A stretch of 64,000 bases of DNA from Polyodon spathula (taxonomy: Eukaryota; Chordata; Actinopteri; Acipenseriformes; Polyodontidae): contig NC_054541.1 in the NCBI RefSeq assembly GCF_017654505.1, forward strand, positions 51,352,486-51,416,485. Reading direction: 5' to 3'. The stretch's first letter is position 1. Every line of letters begins with the position of its first letter. Positions 48,311 to 58,378 of the stretch are shown piece by piece. The notes under the pieces are model-generated. The model was not told where the DNA came from. It saw only the letters and a list, made by a program, of their open reading frames with translations, and searched no databases. Position numbers and translations under genes: made by a program.

Positions 48311-51300
48311 TGTGTGAACTAGACAATAAAAGAGGATGAGGAAGAGAATAAAGAGCAATAGAGTGTGAACCAGACAAATGAAAGAGGAGAGGAAGAGAGA
48401 GCAATAGAGTGTGAACCAGACAAATGAAAGAGGAGAGGAAGAGAGAGCAATAGAGTGTGAACCAGACAAATGAAAGAGGAGTGGAAGAGAGAGCAATAGA
48501 GTGTGAACCAGACAAATGAAGAGAGGAGAGGAAGAGAGAGCAATAGAGTGTGAACCAGACAAATGAAGAGAGGAGAGGAAGAGAGAGCAATAGAGTGTGA
48601 ACCAGACGAATGAAGAGAGGAGAGGAAGAGAGAGCAATAGAGTGTGAACCAGACGAATGAAGAGAGGAGAGGAAGAGAGAGCAATAGAGTGTGAACCAGA
48701 CGAATGAAAGAGGAGAGGAAGAGAGAGCAATAGAGTGTGAACCAGACAAATGAAGAGAGGATAGGAAGAGAGAGCAATAGAGTGTGAACCAGACGAATGA
48801 AAGAGGAGAGGAAGAGAGAGCAATAGAGTGTGAACCAGACGAATGAAGAGAGGAGAGGAAGAGAGAGCAATAGAGTGTGAACCAGACGAATGAAGAGAGG
48901 AGAGGAAGAGAGAGCAATAGAGTGTGAACCAGACGAATGAAAGAGGAGGAAGAGAGAGCAATAGAGTGTGAACCAGAGAATGAAGAGAGGAGAGGAAGAG
49001 AGAGCAATAGAGTGTGAACCAGATGAATGAAGAGAGGAGAGGAAGAGAGAGCAATAGAGTGTGAACCAGATGAATGAAGAGAGGAGAGGAAGAGAGAGCA
49101 ATAGAGTGTGAACCAGATGAATGAAGAGAGGATAGGAAGAGAGAGCAATAGAGTGTGAACCAGATGAATGAAGAGAGGAGAGGAAGAGAGAGCAATAGAG
49201 TGTGAACCAGACAAATGAAAGAGGAGAGGAAGAGAGAGCAATAGAGTGTGAACCAGACGAATGAAAGAGGAGAGGAAGAGAGAGCAATAGAGTGTGAACC
49301 AGACAAATGAAGAGAGGAGAGGAAGAGAGAGCAATAGAGTGTGAACCAGATGAATGAAAGAGGAGAGGAAGAGAGAGCAATAGAGTGTGAACCAGACGAA
49401 TGAAGAGAGGAGAGGAAGAGAGAGCAATAGAGTGTAAACCAGATGAATGAAGAGAGGAGAGGAAGAGAGAGCAATAGAGTGTGAACCAGACAAATGAAGA
49501 GAGGAGAGGAAGAGAGAGCAATAGAGTGTGAACCAGACGAATGAAGAGAGGAAGGAAGAGAGAGCAATAGAGTGTGAACCAGATGAATGAAGAGAGGATA
49601 GGAAGAGAGAGCAATAGAGTGTGAACCAGATGAATGAAGAGAGGAGAGGAAGAGAGAGCAATAGAGTGTGAACCAGACGAATGAAGAGAGGAGAGGAAGA
49701 GAGAGCAATAGAGTGTGAACCAGATGAATGAAGAGAGGATAGGAAGAGAGAGCAATAGAGTGTGAACCAGACAAATGAAAGAGGAGAGGAAGAGAGAGCA
49801 ATAGAGTGTGAACCAGATGAATGAAGAGAGGAGAGGAAGAGAGAGCAATAGAGTGTGAACCAGACGAATGAAGAGAGGAGAGGAAGAGAGAGCAATAGAG
49901 TGTGAACCAGACGAATGAAGAGAGGAGAGGAAGAGAGAGCAATAGAGTGTGAACCAGACGAATGAAGAGAGGAGAGGAAGAGAGAGCAATAGAGTGTGAA
50001 CCAGATGAATGAAGAGAGGATAGGAAGAGAGAACAATAGAGTGTGAACCAGATGAATGAAAGAGGAGAGGAAGAGAGAGCAATAGAGTGTGAACCAGATG
50101 AATGAAGAGAGGAGAGGAAGAGAGAGCAATAGAGTGTGAACCAGATGAATGAAGAGAGGAGAGGAAGAGAGAGCAATAGAGTGTGAACCAGACAAATGAA
50201 GAGAGGAGAGGAAGAGAGAGCAATAGAGTGTGAACCAGACAAATGAAGAGAGGAGAGGAAGAGAGAGCAATAGAGTGTGAACCAGACAAATGAAAGAGGA
50301 GAGGAAGAGAGAGCAATAGAGTGTGAACCAGACGAATGAAAGAGGAGAGGAAGAGAGAGCAATAGAGTGTGAACCAGACGAATGAAGAGAGGAGAGGAAG
50401 AGAGAGCAATAGAGTGTGAACCAGACGAATGAAAGAGGAGAGGAAGAGAGAGCAATAGAGTGTGAACCAGACGAATGAAGAGAGGATAGGAAGAGAGAGC
50501 AATAGAGTGTGAACCAGATGAATGAAGAGAGGAGAGGAAGAGAGAGCAATAGAGTGTGAACCAGACGAATGAAAGAGGAGAGGAAGAGAGAGCAATAGAG
50601 TGTGAACCAGACGAATGAAGAGAGGAGAGGAAGAGAGAGCAATAGAGTGTAAACCAGATGAATGAAGAGAGGAGAGGAAGAGAGAGCAATAGAGTGTGAA
50701 CCAGATGAATGAAGAGAGGAGAGGAAGAGAGAGCAATAGAGTGTGAACCAGACAAATGAAGAGAGGAGAGGAAGAGAGAGCAATAGAGTGTGAACCAGAC
50801 GAATGAAGAGAGGAGAGGAAGAGAGAGCAATAGAGTGTGAACCAGACGAATGAAAGAGGAGAGGAAGAGAGAGCAATAGAGTGTGAACCAGACGAATGAA
50901 GAGAGGAGAGGAAGAGAGAGCAATAGAGTGTGAACCAGACGAATGAAAGAGGAGAGGAAGAGAGAGCAATAGAGTGTGAACCAGACGAATGAAGAGAGGA
51001 TAGGAAGAGAGAGCAATAAAGAGTGTGAACCAGATGAATGAAGAGAGGATAGGAAGAGAGAGCAACAAAGAGTGTGAACCAGACGAATGAAGAGAGGAGA
51101 GGAAGAGAGAGCAATAGAGTGTGAACCAGACGAATGAAAGAGGAGAGGAAGAGAGAGCAATAGAGTGTGAACCAGATGAATGAAGAGAGGATAGGAAGAG
51201 AGAGCAATAGAGTGTGAACCAGATGAATGAAGAGAGGAGAGGAAGAGAGAGCAATAGAGTGTGAACCAGATGAATGAAGAGAGGAGAGGAAGAGAGAGCA

Positions 51301-52800
51301 ATAGAGTGTGAACCAGACGAATGAAAGAGGAGAGGAAGAGAGAGCAATAGAGTGTGAACCAGACAAATGAAAGAGGAGAGGAAGAGAGAGCAATAGAGTG
51401 TGAACCAGACGAATGAAGAGAGGAGAGGAAGAGAGAGCAATAGAGTGTGAACCAGATGAATGAAAGAGGAGAGGAAGAGAGAGCAATAGAGTGTGAACCA
51501 GACAAATGAAAGAGGAGAGGAAGAGAGAGCAATAGAGTGTGAACCAGACGAATGAAAGAGGAGAGGAAGAGAGAGCAATAGAGTGTGAACCAGATGAATG
51601 AAGAGAGGAGAGGAAGAGAGAGCAATAGAGTGTGAACCAGACGAATGAAGAGAGGAGAGGAAGAGAGAGCAATAGAGTGTGAACCAGACGAATGAAGAGA
51701 GGAGAGGAAGAGAGAGCAATAGAGTGTGAACCAGACAAATGAAGAGAGGATAGGAAGAGAGAGCAATAGAGTGTGAACCAGACGAATGAAGAGAGGAGAG
51801 GAAGAGAGAGCAATAAAGAGTGTGAACCAGACGAATGAAGAGAGGAGAGGAAGAGAGAGCAATAGAGTGTGAACCAGATGAATGAAGAGAGGAGAGGAAG
51901 AGAGAGCAATAGAGTGTGAACCAGATGAATGAAGAGAGGAGAGGAAGAGAGAGCAATAGAGTGTGAACCAGATGAATGAAGAGAGGAGAGGAAGAGAGAG
52001 CAATAGAGTGTGAACCAGACAAATGAAAGAGGAGAGGAAGAGAGAGCAATAGAGTGTGAACCAGATGAATGAAAGAGGAGAGGAAGAGAGAGCAATAGAG
52101 TGTGAACCAGACAAATGAAAGAGGAGAGGAAGAGAGAGCAATAGAGTGTGAACCAGACGAATGAGGAGGAGAGGAAGAGAGAGCAATAGAGTGTGAACCA
52201 GACAAATGAAAGAGGAGAGGAAGAGAGAGCAATAGAGTGTGAACCAGATGAATGAAGAGAGGATAGGAAGAGAGAGCAATAGAGTGTGAACCAGATGAAT
52301 GAAGAGAGGATAGGAAGAGAGAGCAATAGAGTGTGAACCAGACGAATGACGAGAGGAGAGGAAGAGAGAGCAATAGAGTGTGAACCAGACGAATGAAGAG
52401 AGGAGAGGAAGAGAGAGCAATAGAGTGTGAACCAGACGAATGAAGAGAGGAGAGGAAGAGAGAGCAATAGAGTGTGAACCAGACGAATGAAGAGAGGAGA
52501 GGAAGAGAGAGCAATAGAGTGTGAACCAGATGAATGAAGAGAGGAGAGGAAGAGAGCGCAATAGATTGTGAACCAGACGAATGAAAGAGGAGAGGAAGAG
52601 AGAGCAATAGAGTGTGAACCAGACAAATGAAGAGAGGAGAGGAAGAGAGAGCAATAGAGTGTGAACCAGACGAATGAGGAGGAGAGGAAGAGAGAGCAAT
52701 AGAGTGTGAACCAGACAAAGAGAGAGCAATAGAGTGTGGACCAGACGAAGAGAGAGCAATAGAGTGTGAACCAGGCAAATGAAAGAGGATAGGAGAGGAG
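48311..52800. repeat. 46/47-bp purine-rich minisatellite, block 3, about 95 copies
   Basis: Units of GAGAGCAATAGAGTGTGAAC, CAGA(C/T)(G/A)AATGAA and (A)GAGAGGAGAGGAAGA alternate between 47 bp and 46 bp (GAAAGAGGAG). The plus strand is mostly purine with A/G mirror symmetry. The minus strand has three parallel frames of about 1435-1542 codons rich in Ser/Leu/His, artefacts of a stop-free unit. The array begins just downstream of the last visible MOV10L1 exon. Confidence 0.97.
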
Positions 52801-52836
52801 AGGTGAGGAGAGGAAGGCAGAGAGACAAACACTTAC

Positions 52837-52909
52837 TTGCTCCTGGCTGCCAGTTCAGAAAGGCCCCATTGAGAGTTGAGTACTCCAGCAGCGCCCTGAA
52901 ACACAGGTC
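52837..52909 (-). CDS. MOV10L1: MOV10L1 near-terminal exon (DLCFRALLEYS)
   Basis: The acceptor reads CATTTCAG/GACCTG. It encodes DLCFRALLEYSTLNGAF then LNWQPGA, matching mammalian DPCFGALLEYSITNGVY near the C terminus. The donor GCAA/GTAAGT is strong. The final exon was not identified; the 47-bp array begins within 40 bp. Confidence 0.8.
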
Positions 52910-53019
52910 CTGAAATGAGTCAGGGGGTCACTAGCAACACAGTCCCCCCATTCCACACACTGCCCTTGGCCCTTGGAGAACCCAATGCTGACAATGTTAT
53001 GCATTTATTTCTTATTAGT

Positions 53020-53115
53020 AGCATTAGTGGTAGTATTATAGTAGTGGTAGCATTATAGTAGTGGTAGTATTATATTGGTGGTAGTATTATAGTAGTGGTA
53101 GTAGTACTATTACAG
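53020..53115. repeat. short TAGTGGTAGTATTA repeat
   Basis: About six irregular units of TAGTAGTGGTAGTATTA, 14 to 17 bp each, lie just before LINE copy C. ATTTTACCCCATTTTCTCCCC (in part) follows at about 53142-53160 and may be the edge of another interspersed repeat. Confidence 0.75.
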
Positions 53116-53162
53116 GATTAGTAGTACTTTTTATTTTTTATTTTACCCCATTTTCTCCCCAA

Positions 53163-53797
53163 ATTGAATGAAAAGTGTAAGGTCCTGCACGCAGGAAATA
53201 AAAATGTGCATTATAAATATCATATGGGAGATACTGAAATTGGAGAAGGAATCTATGAAAATGACCCAGGAGATTTTGTTGACTCAGAAATGTCTTCATC
53301 TAGACAAAGTGGGGAAGCTATAAAAAAGGCTAACAAGATGCTCGGATACATTGTGAAAAGTGTTGAATTTAAATCAAGGGAAGTAATGTTAAAACTGTAC
53401 AATGCACTAGTAAGACCTCATCTTGAATATTGTGTGCAGTTCTGGTCACCTCGCTATAAAAAAGATATTGCTGCTCTAGAAAGAGTGCAAAGAAGAGCGA
53501 CCAGAATTATTCCGGGCTTAAAAGGCTAAAAGAATTGAATCTGTTCAGTCTTGAACAAAGAAGACTACGTGGCGACCTAATTCAAGCATTCAAAATTCTA
53601 AAAGGTATTGACAATGTCGACCCAAGGGACTTTTTCAGCCTGAAAAAAGAAACAAGGACCAGCGGTCACAAATGGAGATTAGACAAAGGGGCATTCAGAA
53701 CAGAAAATAGGAGGCACTTTTTTACACAGAGAATCGTGAGGGTCTGGAATCAACTCCCCAGTAATGTTGTTGAAGCTGACACCCTGGGATCCTTCAA
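53163..53797 (+). mobile_element. CR1-like LINE fragment (copy C), truncated at both ends
   Basis: This begins inside the reverse transcriptase (EKCKVLHAGNKNVHYKYHMG) and ends inside the C-terminal domain, just after DTLGSFN. It lacks the final ILGSISY and the tail repeats. It is nearly identical to copies B and D over this span, with a small deletion at 53527 (the MSYADR region). It lies where MOV10L1 exons for motifs IV-VI are expected. Confidence 0.92.
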
Positions 53798-54118
53798 TAA
53801 ATTCGGCCGAGTCGCGACGTTGGGGCCCCCTGCGACTGAGACCTCCTGGAGAGCTTGTATGACGAAAAAGGGCTACGCTGGGAGTCATTGTGGGCGAAGC
53901 GTTGTGAGTCGTGACTCAGCAGTGGTACGCTTGGACAGTCTCTTTGATATCGGCAGACTCCTTGTTGAGTCAGAGTCACCATGCAGGTCACCTCAGAGCT
54001 CGTCGCGTCGGAGGACAACGCCCAGGTCCAGTACAGCTTCCAGGGAAACACCCTCTAGCAGGACGTAACGAAAAGCCAGACTACAGGGGTCGCAGGAGCA
54101 TGGTGAGCCAAGGACACC
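53798..54118. other. GC- and CpG-rich segment of unknown origin
   Basis: It starts abruptly at the end of LINE copy C (ATTCGGCCGAGTCGCGACGT) and stops at the 30/32-bp array. It has many CG dinucleotides, unlike its surroundings. Open frames exist on both strands (to 54068 on plus, 53794-54051 on minus), but I recognise no domain. It does not contain the missing MOV10L1 motifs in any frame. Confidence 0.6.
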
Positions 54119-54119
54119 C

Positions 54120-54545
54120 TGGCCGTCCTGCAGTATGCTGCAGTACTGTAACGTGCTTGTGAGGAGATGCTGCAGCTGTAAAGTGCTTGTGAGGAGATGC
54201 TGGAGTACTGTAACGTGCTTGTGAGGAGATGCTGGAGCAGTAAAGTGCTTGTGAGGAGATGCTGGAGTACTGTAACGTGCTTGTGAGGAGATGCTGGAGC
54301 AGTAAAGTGCTTGTGAGGAGATGCTGCAGTACTGTAACGTGCTAGTGAGGAGATGCTGCAGTACTGTAACGTGCTTATGAGGAGATGCTGGAGCAGTAAA
54401 GTGCTTGTGAGGAGATGCTGCAGCTGTAAAGTGCTTGTGAGGAGATGCTGCAGCTGTAAAGTGCTTGTGAGGAGATGCTGCAGTACTGTAACGTGCTTTT
54501 GAGGAGATGCTGGAGCAGTAAAGTGCTTGTGAGGGGATGCTCCCC
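54120..54545. repeat. 30/32-bp minisatellite in a MOV10L1 intron, about 13 copies
   Basis: The unit contains GTGCTTGTGAGGAGATGCTG, preceded alternately by AGTACTGTAAC or AGCAGTAAA. Long and short forms tend to alternate. Confidence 0.95.
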
Positions 54546-54567
54546 TCGTGAGGACGGGCAGTGTTAC

Positions 54568-54741
54568 CAACACTCCATGGAAGAAGAGGGGGAAGCCCTT
54601 CTTGGGCAGGCAGTTCCAGTCCTGCAGCGCACACACTACCTCCCGGGTCGCCCCCACCTCCAGCTCGCGCTGGTAGAAGAGTCTCGATGGCAGCTCCAGC
54701 AGGGATTCGTGGGAGCGGTAATTCCTCACCAGCTTCGTCAC
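54568..54741 (-). CDS. MOV10L1: MOV10L1 exon ([12 protein letters not shown])
   Basis: The acceptor reads GTCTCCCAG/GTGACG and the donor probably GTGTTG/GTAACA. The 58 codons include [20 protein letters not shown] and [21 protein letters not shown], close to the mammalian protein. The frame is clean. A 30/32-bp array starts about 20 bp after the donor. Confidence 0.9.
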
Positions 54742-55298
54742 CTGGGAGACAAAACCAGCCAATAATGACACACTATCACGCAAGCATGGCAATGAGACCG
54801 CCACTGCACAGAGCTTTCATCCCGTCCTGGTTTCACTAAGCGTTTAACAACAAACCTGAGCTTCAATACGTGTGCACTGGGGCTGATCAAGATCCTGTGA
54901 AAACATGGAATGGGTGAAACGGCTCTGCAACAGGAGTCCCTCCCCGTGCTGTGGGAGGCCTTCCACATTATTTAAATCGGAGCTCAGTAGTCAGTCAGCA
55001 CATTGTTTCCAGAACTCGACATGTCTTTGCACAAGAACAATATGGAACAGGACTGTTAGGATGGGAAGTGATTGAGAATTGATATGGAATTCTAAAGCAC
55101 AGCAGCTTTCGCTCTCCTAATGAAGGGAAACAGAACTAGAGAATTAAAACACCATTGGAATGCAAAGTGCCTTTCTGTATTTAGACAGCAAGTGGAGCCC
55201 TCTAGCCATCGATTGGGAATTTAAGTTTCTGTTTCCTCCAGTTTGTGTTTGAGAGTCTAAGCAACAAACCAACAGAAGCACACAGTACTGCGCCTCAC
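54742..55298 (-). other. MOV10L1 intron, unique sequence
   Basis: This 557-bp intron between the motif III exon and the following exon has ordinary sequence and no tandem array. Confidence 0.75.
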
Positions 55299-55463
55299 CA
55301 GCAGGGGGTTGTAGGCGTCATGGGAGCTGTAGCTCTTCCCATTCCAGGCGTACAGGGGGAGGCTCATCAGCCTCTCCAAGAGGGACTGACCCAGTCCAAA
55401 CGCTGAAGCCAGCTTTGACTTCACCACCAGACCGAGCTGCATCGGGTCTCCGGCCAGAACTAT
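55299..55463 (-). CDS. MOV10L1: MOV10L1 motif III exon
   Basis: This has 55 codons starting IVLAGDPMQLGLVVKSKLA, with LLERLMSLPLY and YNPLL. It is motif III of superfamily 1 helicases. Mammals have GDPMQLGPV where this copy has GDPMQLGLV. The donor is CCTGCTG/GTGAGG, phase 0. Confidence 0.9.
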
Positions 55464-55477
55464 CTGCACACAGAGAA

Positions 55478-55546
55478 ACGGTAATAGGCGGCCTGGTAAA
55501 CGTCCTCCCCGGCATGGCTGTACGGCTTCAACATCTCAGGGATGCT
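55478..55546 (-). pseudogene. MOV10L1: MOV10L1 exon truncated before motif II
   Basis: The acceptor reads CTCCTGCAG/AGCATC. The frame encodes SIPEMLKPYSHAGEDVYQAA then YYR, matching mammalian [21 protein letters not shown]. The match ends at about 55478. The next bases, TTTCTCTGTGTGCAG, are the splice acceptor of the motif III exon. Read through, the frame hits TAG at 55460-55462. No donor is present. Confidence 0.82.
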
Positions 55547-55633
55547 CTGCAGGAGAAACAGAGACAGGGTCAGTCCAACAACTCCTAACCCTGCAAGAAG
55601 CCCACAGAGTCTGGGTTCTATGGGCTACAGTAC

Positions 55634-55780
55634 CTCCTCAGACCTGCAGATGGCGTTGAGATGGACCAGGTTTCCAGAGTGCGGGTGTCTGCTCTGGTGC
55701 AGACGGGTGCAGAGCAGGTCTGCAGCGCTGTTTGAAAGGGTGCACACCAGCACACAACTGTCACACAGCTTGTGATGGAT
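55634..55780 (-). CDS. MOV10L1: MOV10L1 motif Ia exon
   Basis: The acceptor reads TTTGTCTCAG/ATCC and the donor GAGGAG/GTACTG. The 49 in-frame codons include LVCTLSNSAADLLCTRLHQS. The mammalian motif is VCAPSNSAAD; here Ala-Pro is Thr-Leu. Confidence 0.88.
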
Positions 55781-55961
55781 CTGAGACAAAGAGGGGAGAG
55801 GGAGGGTCAGACACACAGGATTTGTGACGTTCATGACTGCTGGGACAGGATTCACTGAAGTTGTTGACTATTAAAGGATATGTTAGAGTCGCCCTGTAGC
55901 CACTGCGGTGTTCTCACACTCACGTAGCCGTCCACACGCTTGCAGTCAGGGCCGCTGGTAC

Positions 55962-56125
55962 CTGCAGTATTGCCTCGATGAGGGTGACGGTCTTGCCGGT
56001 CCCTGGGGGTCCAAAGAGGATGTAAGGGTTGGGCCGGCACTCTCCAGCCAGAATGCGCTTCACTGCGGCTCTCTGGTGGGGGTTCAGAGAGGGGTTAAAG
56101 AACTGGTCCCCCCGCTTCCCGGTGC
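55962..56125 (-). CDS. MOV10L1: MOV10L1 Walker A exon
   Basis: This encodes [12 protein letters not shown], then [20 protein letters not shown] and [15 protein letters not shown], containing helicase motif I (GPPGTGKT), which binds ATP. The donor reads ACTGCAG/GTACCA, phase 0. The likely acceptor, GAGTCAG/GCACC, is the only one near that keeps phase with the previous exon. It lacks a good pyrimidine tract because the 37-bp array stops about 30 bp before it. Confidence 0.88.
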
Positions 56126-56127
56126 CT

Positions 56128-56885
56128 GACTCATCAGGGGATCCACCCGAATCCACACTGCCTCCCTCCCACCACTAAAGACCCCAAATCCACACTGCCT
56201 CCCTCCCACCATTAGAGACCCCGAATCCACACTGCCTCCCTCCCACCACTAGAGACCCCGAATCCACACTGCCTCCCTCCCACCACTAGAGACCCCGAAT
56301 CCACACTGCCTCCCTCCCACCACTAGAGACCCCAAATCCACACTGCCTCCCTCCCACCACTAGAGACCCCGAATCCACACTGCCTCCCTCCCACCACTAG
56401 AGACCCCGAATCCACACTGCCTCCCTCCCACCACTAGAGACCCCGAATCCACACTGCCTCCCTCCCACCACTAGAGACCCCGAATCCACACTGCCTCCCT
56501 CCCACCACTAGAGACCCCGAATCCACACTGCCTCCCTCCCACCACTAGAGACCCCGAATCCACACTGCCTCCCTCCCACCACTAGAGACCCCGAATCCAC
56601 ACTGCCTCCCTCCCACCACTAGAGACCCCGAATCCACACTGCCTCCCTCCCACCACTAGAGACCCCGAATCCACACTGCCTCCCTCCCACCACTAGAGAC
56701 CCTGAATCCACACTGCCTCCCTCCCACCACTAGAGACCCTGAATCCACACTGCCTCCCTCCCACCACTAGAGACCCCGAATCCACACTGCCTCCCTCCCA
56801 CCACTAGAGACCCCGAATCCACACTGCCTCCCTCCCACCACTAGAGACCCCGAATCCACACTGCCTCCCTCCCACCACTAGAGAC
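56128..56885. repeat. 37-bp minisatellite, about 20 copies
   Basis: The unit contains CCACACTGCCTCCCTCCCAC then CACTAGAGACCCCGAAT. The period is 37 bp (56221 and 56258). It fills the intron between the linker exon and the Walker A exon. Its right edge touches the linker exon donor at 56893; its left edge reaches within about 30 bp of the Walker A exon acceptor. Confidence 0.96.
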
Positions 56886-56893
56886 CACTTCAC

Positions 56894-56951
56894 CTAGTTG
56901 AGCACACAGTGTCTCTGTGGTCTGGCCATCATTCTGTGACATTCCCTTTGC
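56894..56951 (-). CDS. MOV10L1: probable MOV10L1 linker exon
   Basis: The acceptor reads TTTCCAG/GCAAAG and the donor CAACTAG/GTGAAG. In phase 0 it encodes AKGMSQNDGQTTETLCAQL, a polar segment in the poorly conserved linker before the helicase core. Support comes from splice sites, phase agreement and position rather than sequence similarity. Confidence 0.55.
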
Positions 56952-57066
56952 CTGGAAACACAGACATAGAATAGAGAAATAGAGTAAGAGAAAAAGCAGC
57001 AGTGAGTGATCAAAGTGAATGAGAACATTCTTGACTGAGGCTGCTTCCCTTCTCTCCTCTCCTCAC

Positions 57067-57149
57067 CTCCTGAGAGTCTCCCTCTCTCTCCTCTTCCCAG
57101 GCTAGGCTCAGCTGGGGCATCTGAACCACGACACTCTCAAGAAACAGGA
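57067..57149 (-). CDS. MOV10L1: MOV10L1 exon (VLFLESVVVQMPQ)
   Basis: The acceptor reads CTTTCAG/TCCTG and the donor CAGGAG/GTGAGG. In phase 1 it encodes VLFLESVVVQMPQLSLAW, matching mammalian VLFPEEIILQSPQ. In any other phase it has a stop. It leaves in phase 0. Confidence 0.75.
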
Positions 57150-57177
57150 CTGAAAGACAGACAGAGAGACAGATAGA

Positions 57178-58195
57178 GACGTGACAGTCACACACTGATG
57201 CTAGCACCGCAGTGACATGACACTCACACACTGACGCTGGCACTGCAGTGACGTGACAGTCACACACTGACGCTGGCACTGCAGTGACGTGACAGTCACA
57301 CACTGATGTGACACTCACACACTGACGCTGGCACTGCAGTGACGTGACAGTCACACACTGACGCTGGCACTGCAGTGACGTGACAGTCACACACTGATGT
57401 GACACTCACACACTGACGCTGGCACTGCAGTGACGTGACAGTCACACACTGATGTGACACTCACACACTGACGCTGGCACTGCAGTGACGTGACAGTCAC
57501 ACACTGACGCTGGCACTGCAGTGACGTGACAGTCACACACTGATGTGACACTCACACACTGACGCTGGCACTGCAGTGATGTGACACTCACACACTGACG
57601 CTGGCACTGCAGTGACGTGACAGTCACACACTGATGTGACACTCACACACTGACGCTGGCACTGCAGTGACGTGACAGTCACACACTGATGTGACACTCA
57701 CACACTGACGCTGGCACTGCAGTGACGTGACAGTCACACACTGACGCTGGCACTGCAGTGACGTGACAGTCACACACTGATGTGACACTCACACACTGAC
57801 GCTGGCACTGCAGTGACGTGACACTCACACACTGACGCTGGCACTGCAGTGACGTGACAGTCACACACTGACGCTGGCACTGCAGTGACGTGACAGTCAC
57901 ACACTGATGTGACACTCACACACTGACGCTGGCACTGCAGTGACGTGACAGTCACACACTGATGTGACACTCACACACTGACGCTGGCACTGCAGTGACG
58001 TGACAGTCACACACTGACGCTGGCACTGCAGTGACGTGACAGTCACACACTGACGCTGGCACTGCAGTGACGTGACAGTCACACACTGATGTGACACTCA
58101 CACACTGACGCTGGCACTGCAGTGACGTGACAGTCACACACTGATGTGACAGTCACACACTGACGCTGGCACTGCAGTGACGTATACTGTATTCT
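57178..58195. repeat. compound 36/19-bp minisatellite in a MOV10L1 intron
   Basis: Long units contain CTGACGCTGGCACTGCAGTG then ACGTGACAGT (36 bp). Short units are CACACACTGATGTGACACT (19 bp). They are mixed in varying order. The long unit carries TGACGTGA, one base from a CRE palindrome. The array occupies almost the whole interval where one MOV10L1 exon should be. Confidence 0.94.
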
Positions 58196-58214
58196 TTATA
58201 AAAACATACATTAC

Positions 58215-58282
58215 CTCAGTGATGTAGGCTACATACTCCACCTCAGTGTTTTCTATTGGCTTCCTCAGGATCACTTTATCGC
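58215..58282 (-). CDS. MOV10L1: MOV10L1 exon (GDKVILRKP)
   Basis: The acceptor reads TTTCCCCAG/GCGAT and the donor CACTGAG/GTAATG. It encodes DKVILRKPIENTEVEY then VAYITE, matching mammalian GDKLILK and IEYISYVTE. It enters in phase 1 and leaves in phase 0, which does not fit the next visible exon (phase 1). Confidence 0.8.
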
Positions 58283-58378
58283 CTGGGGAAAAAAACAGCA
58301 TGAAAATAAATCTGAAAAGATCTACATCTGAAAACTGCAACTTTAGCATACTTCAAATGTTGAAATGGGTTGAGATTC

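Noticed and set aside
48200..52832. Three parallel minus-strand frames of 1435-1542 codons, Ser/Leu/His-rich
   Set aside because: This is the 46/47-bp purine array read on the pyrimidine strand. All three frames are open, so openness is no evidence of coding. The apparent continuation from the MOV10L1 exon at 52837 is interrupted by a strong GTAAGT donor.
55463..55546. Normal short intron between the two MOV10L1 exons
   Set aside because: No GT donor follows the YYR codons, and the mammalian coding block between them is absent, so this is a junction of exon and intron sequence rather than an intron.
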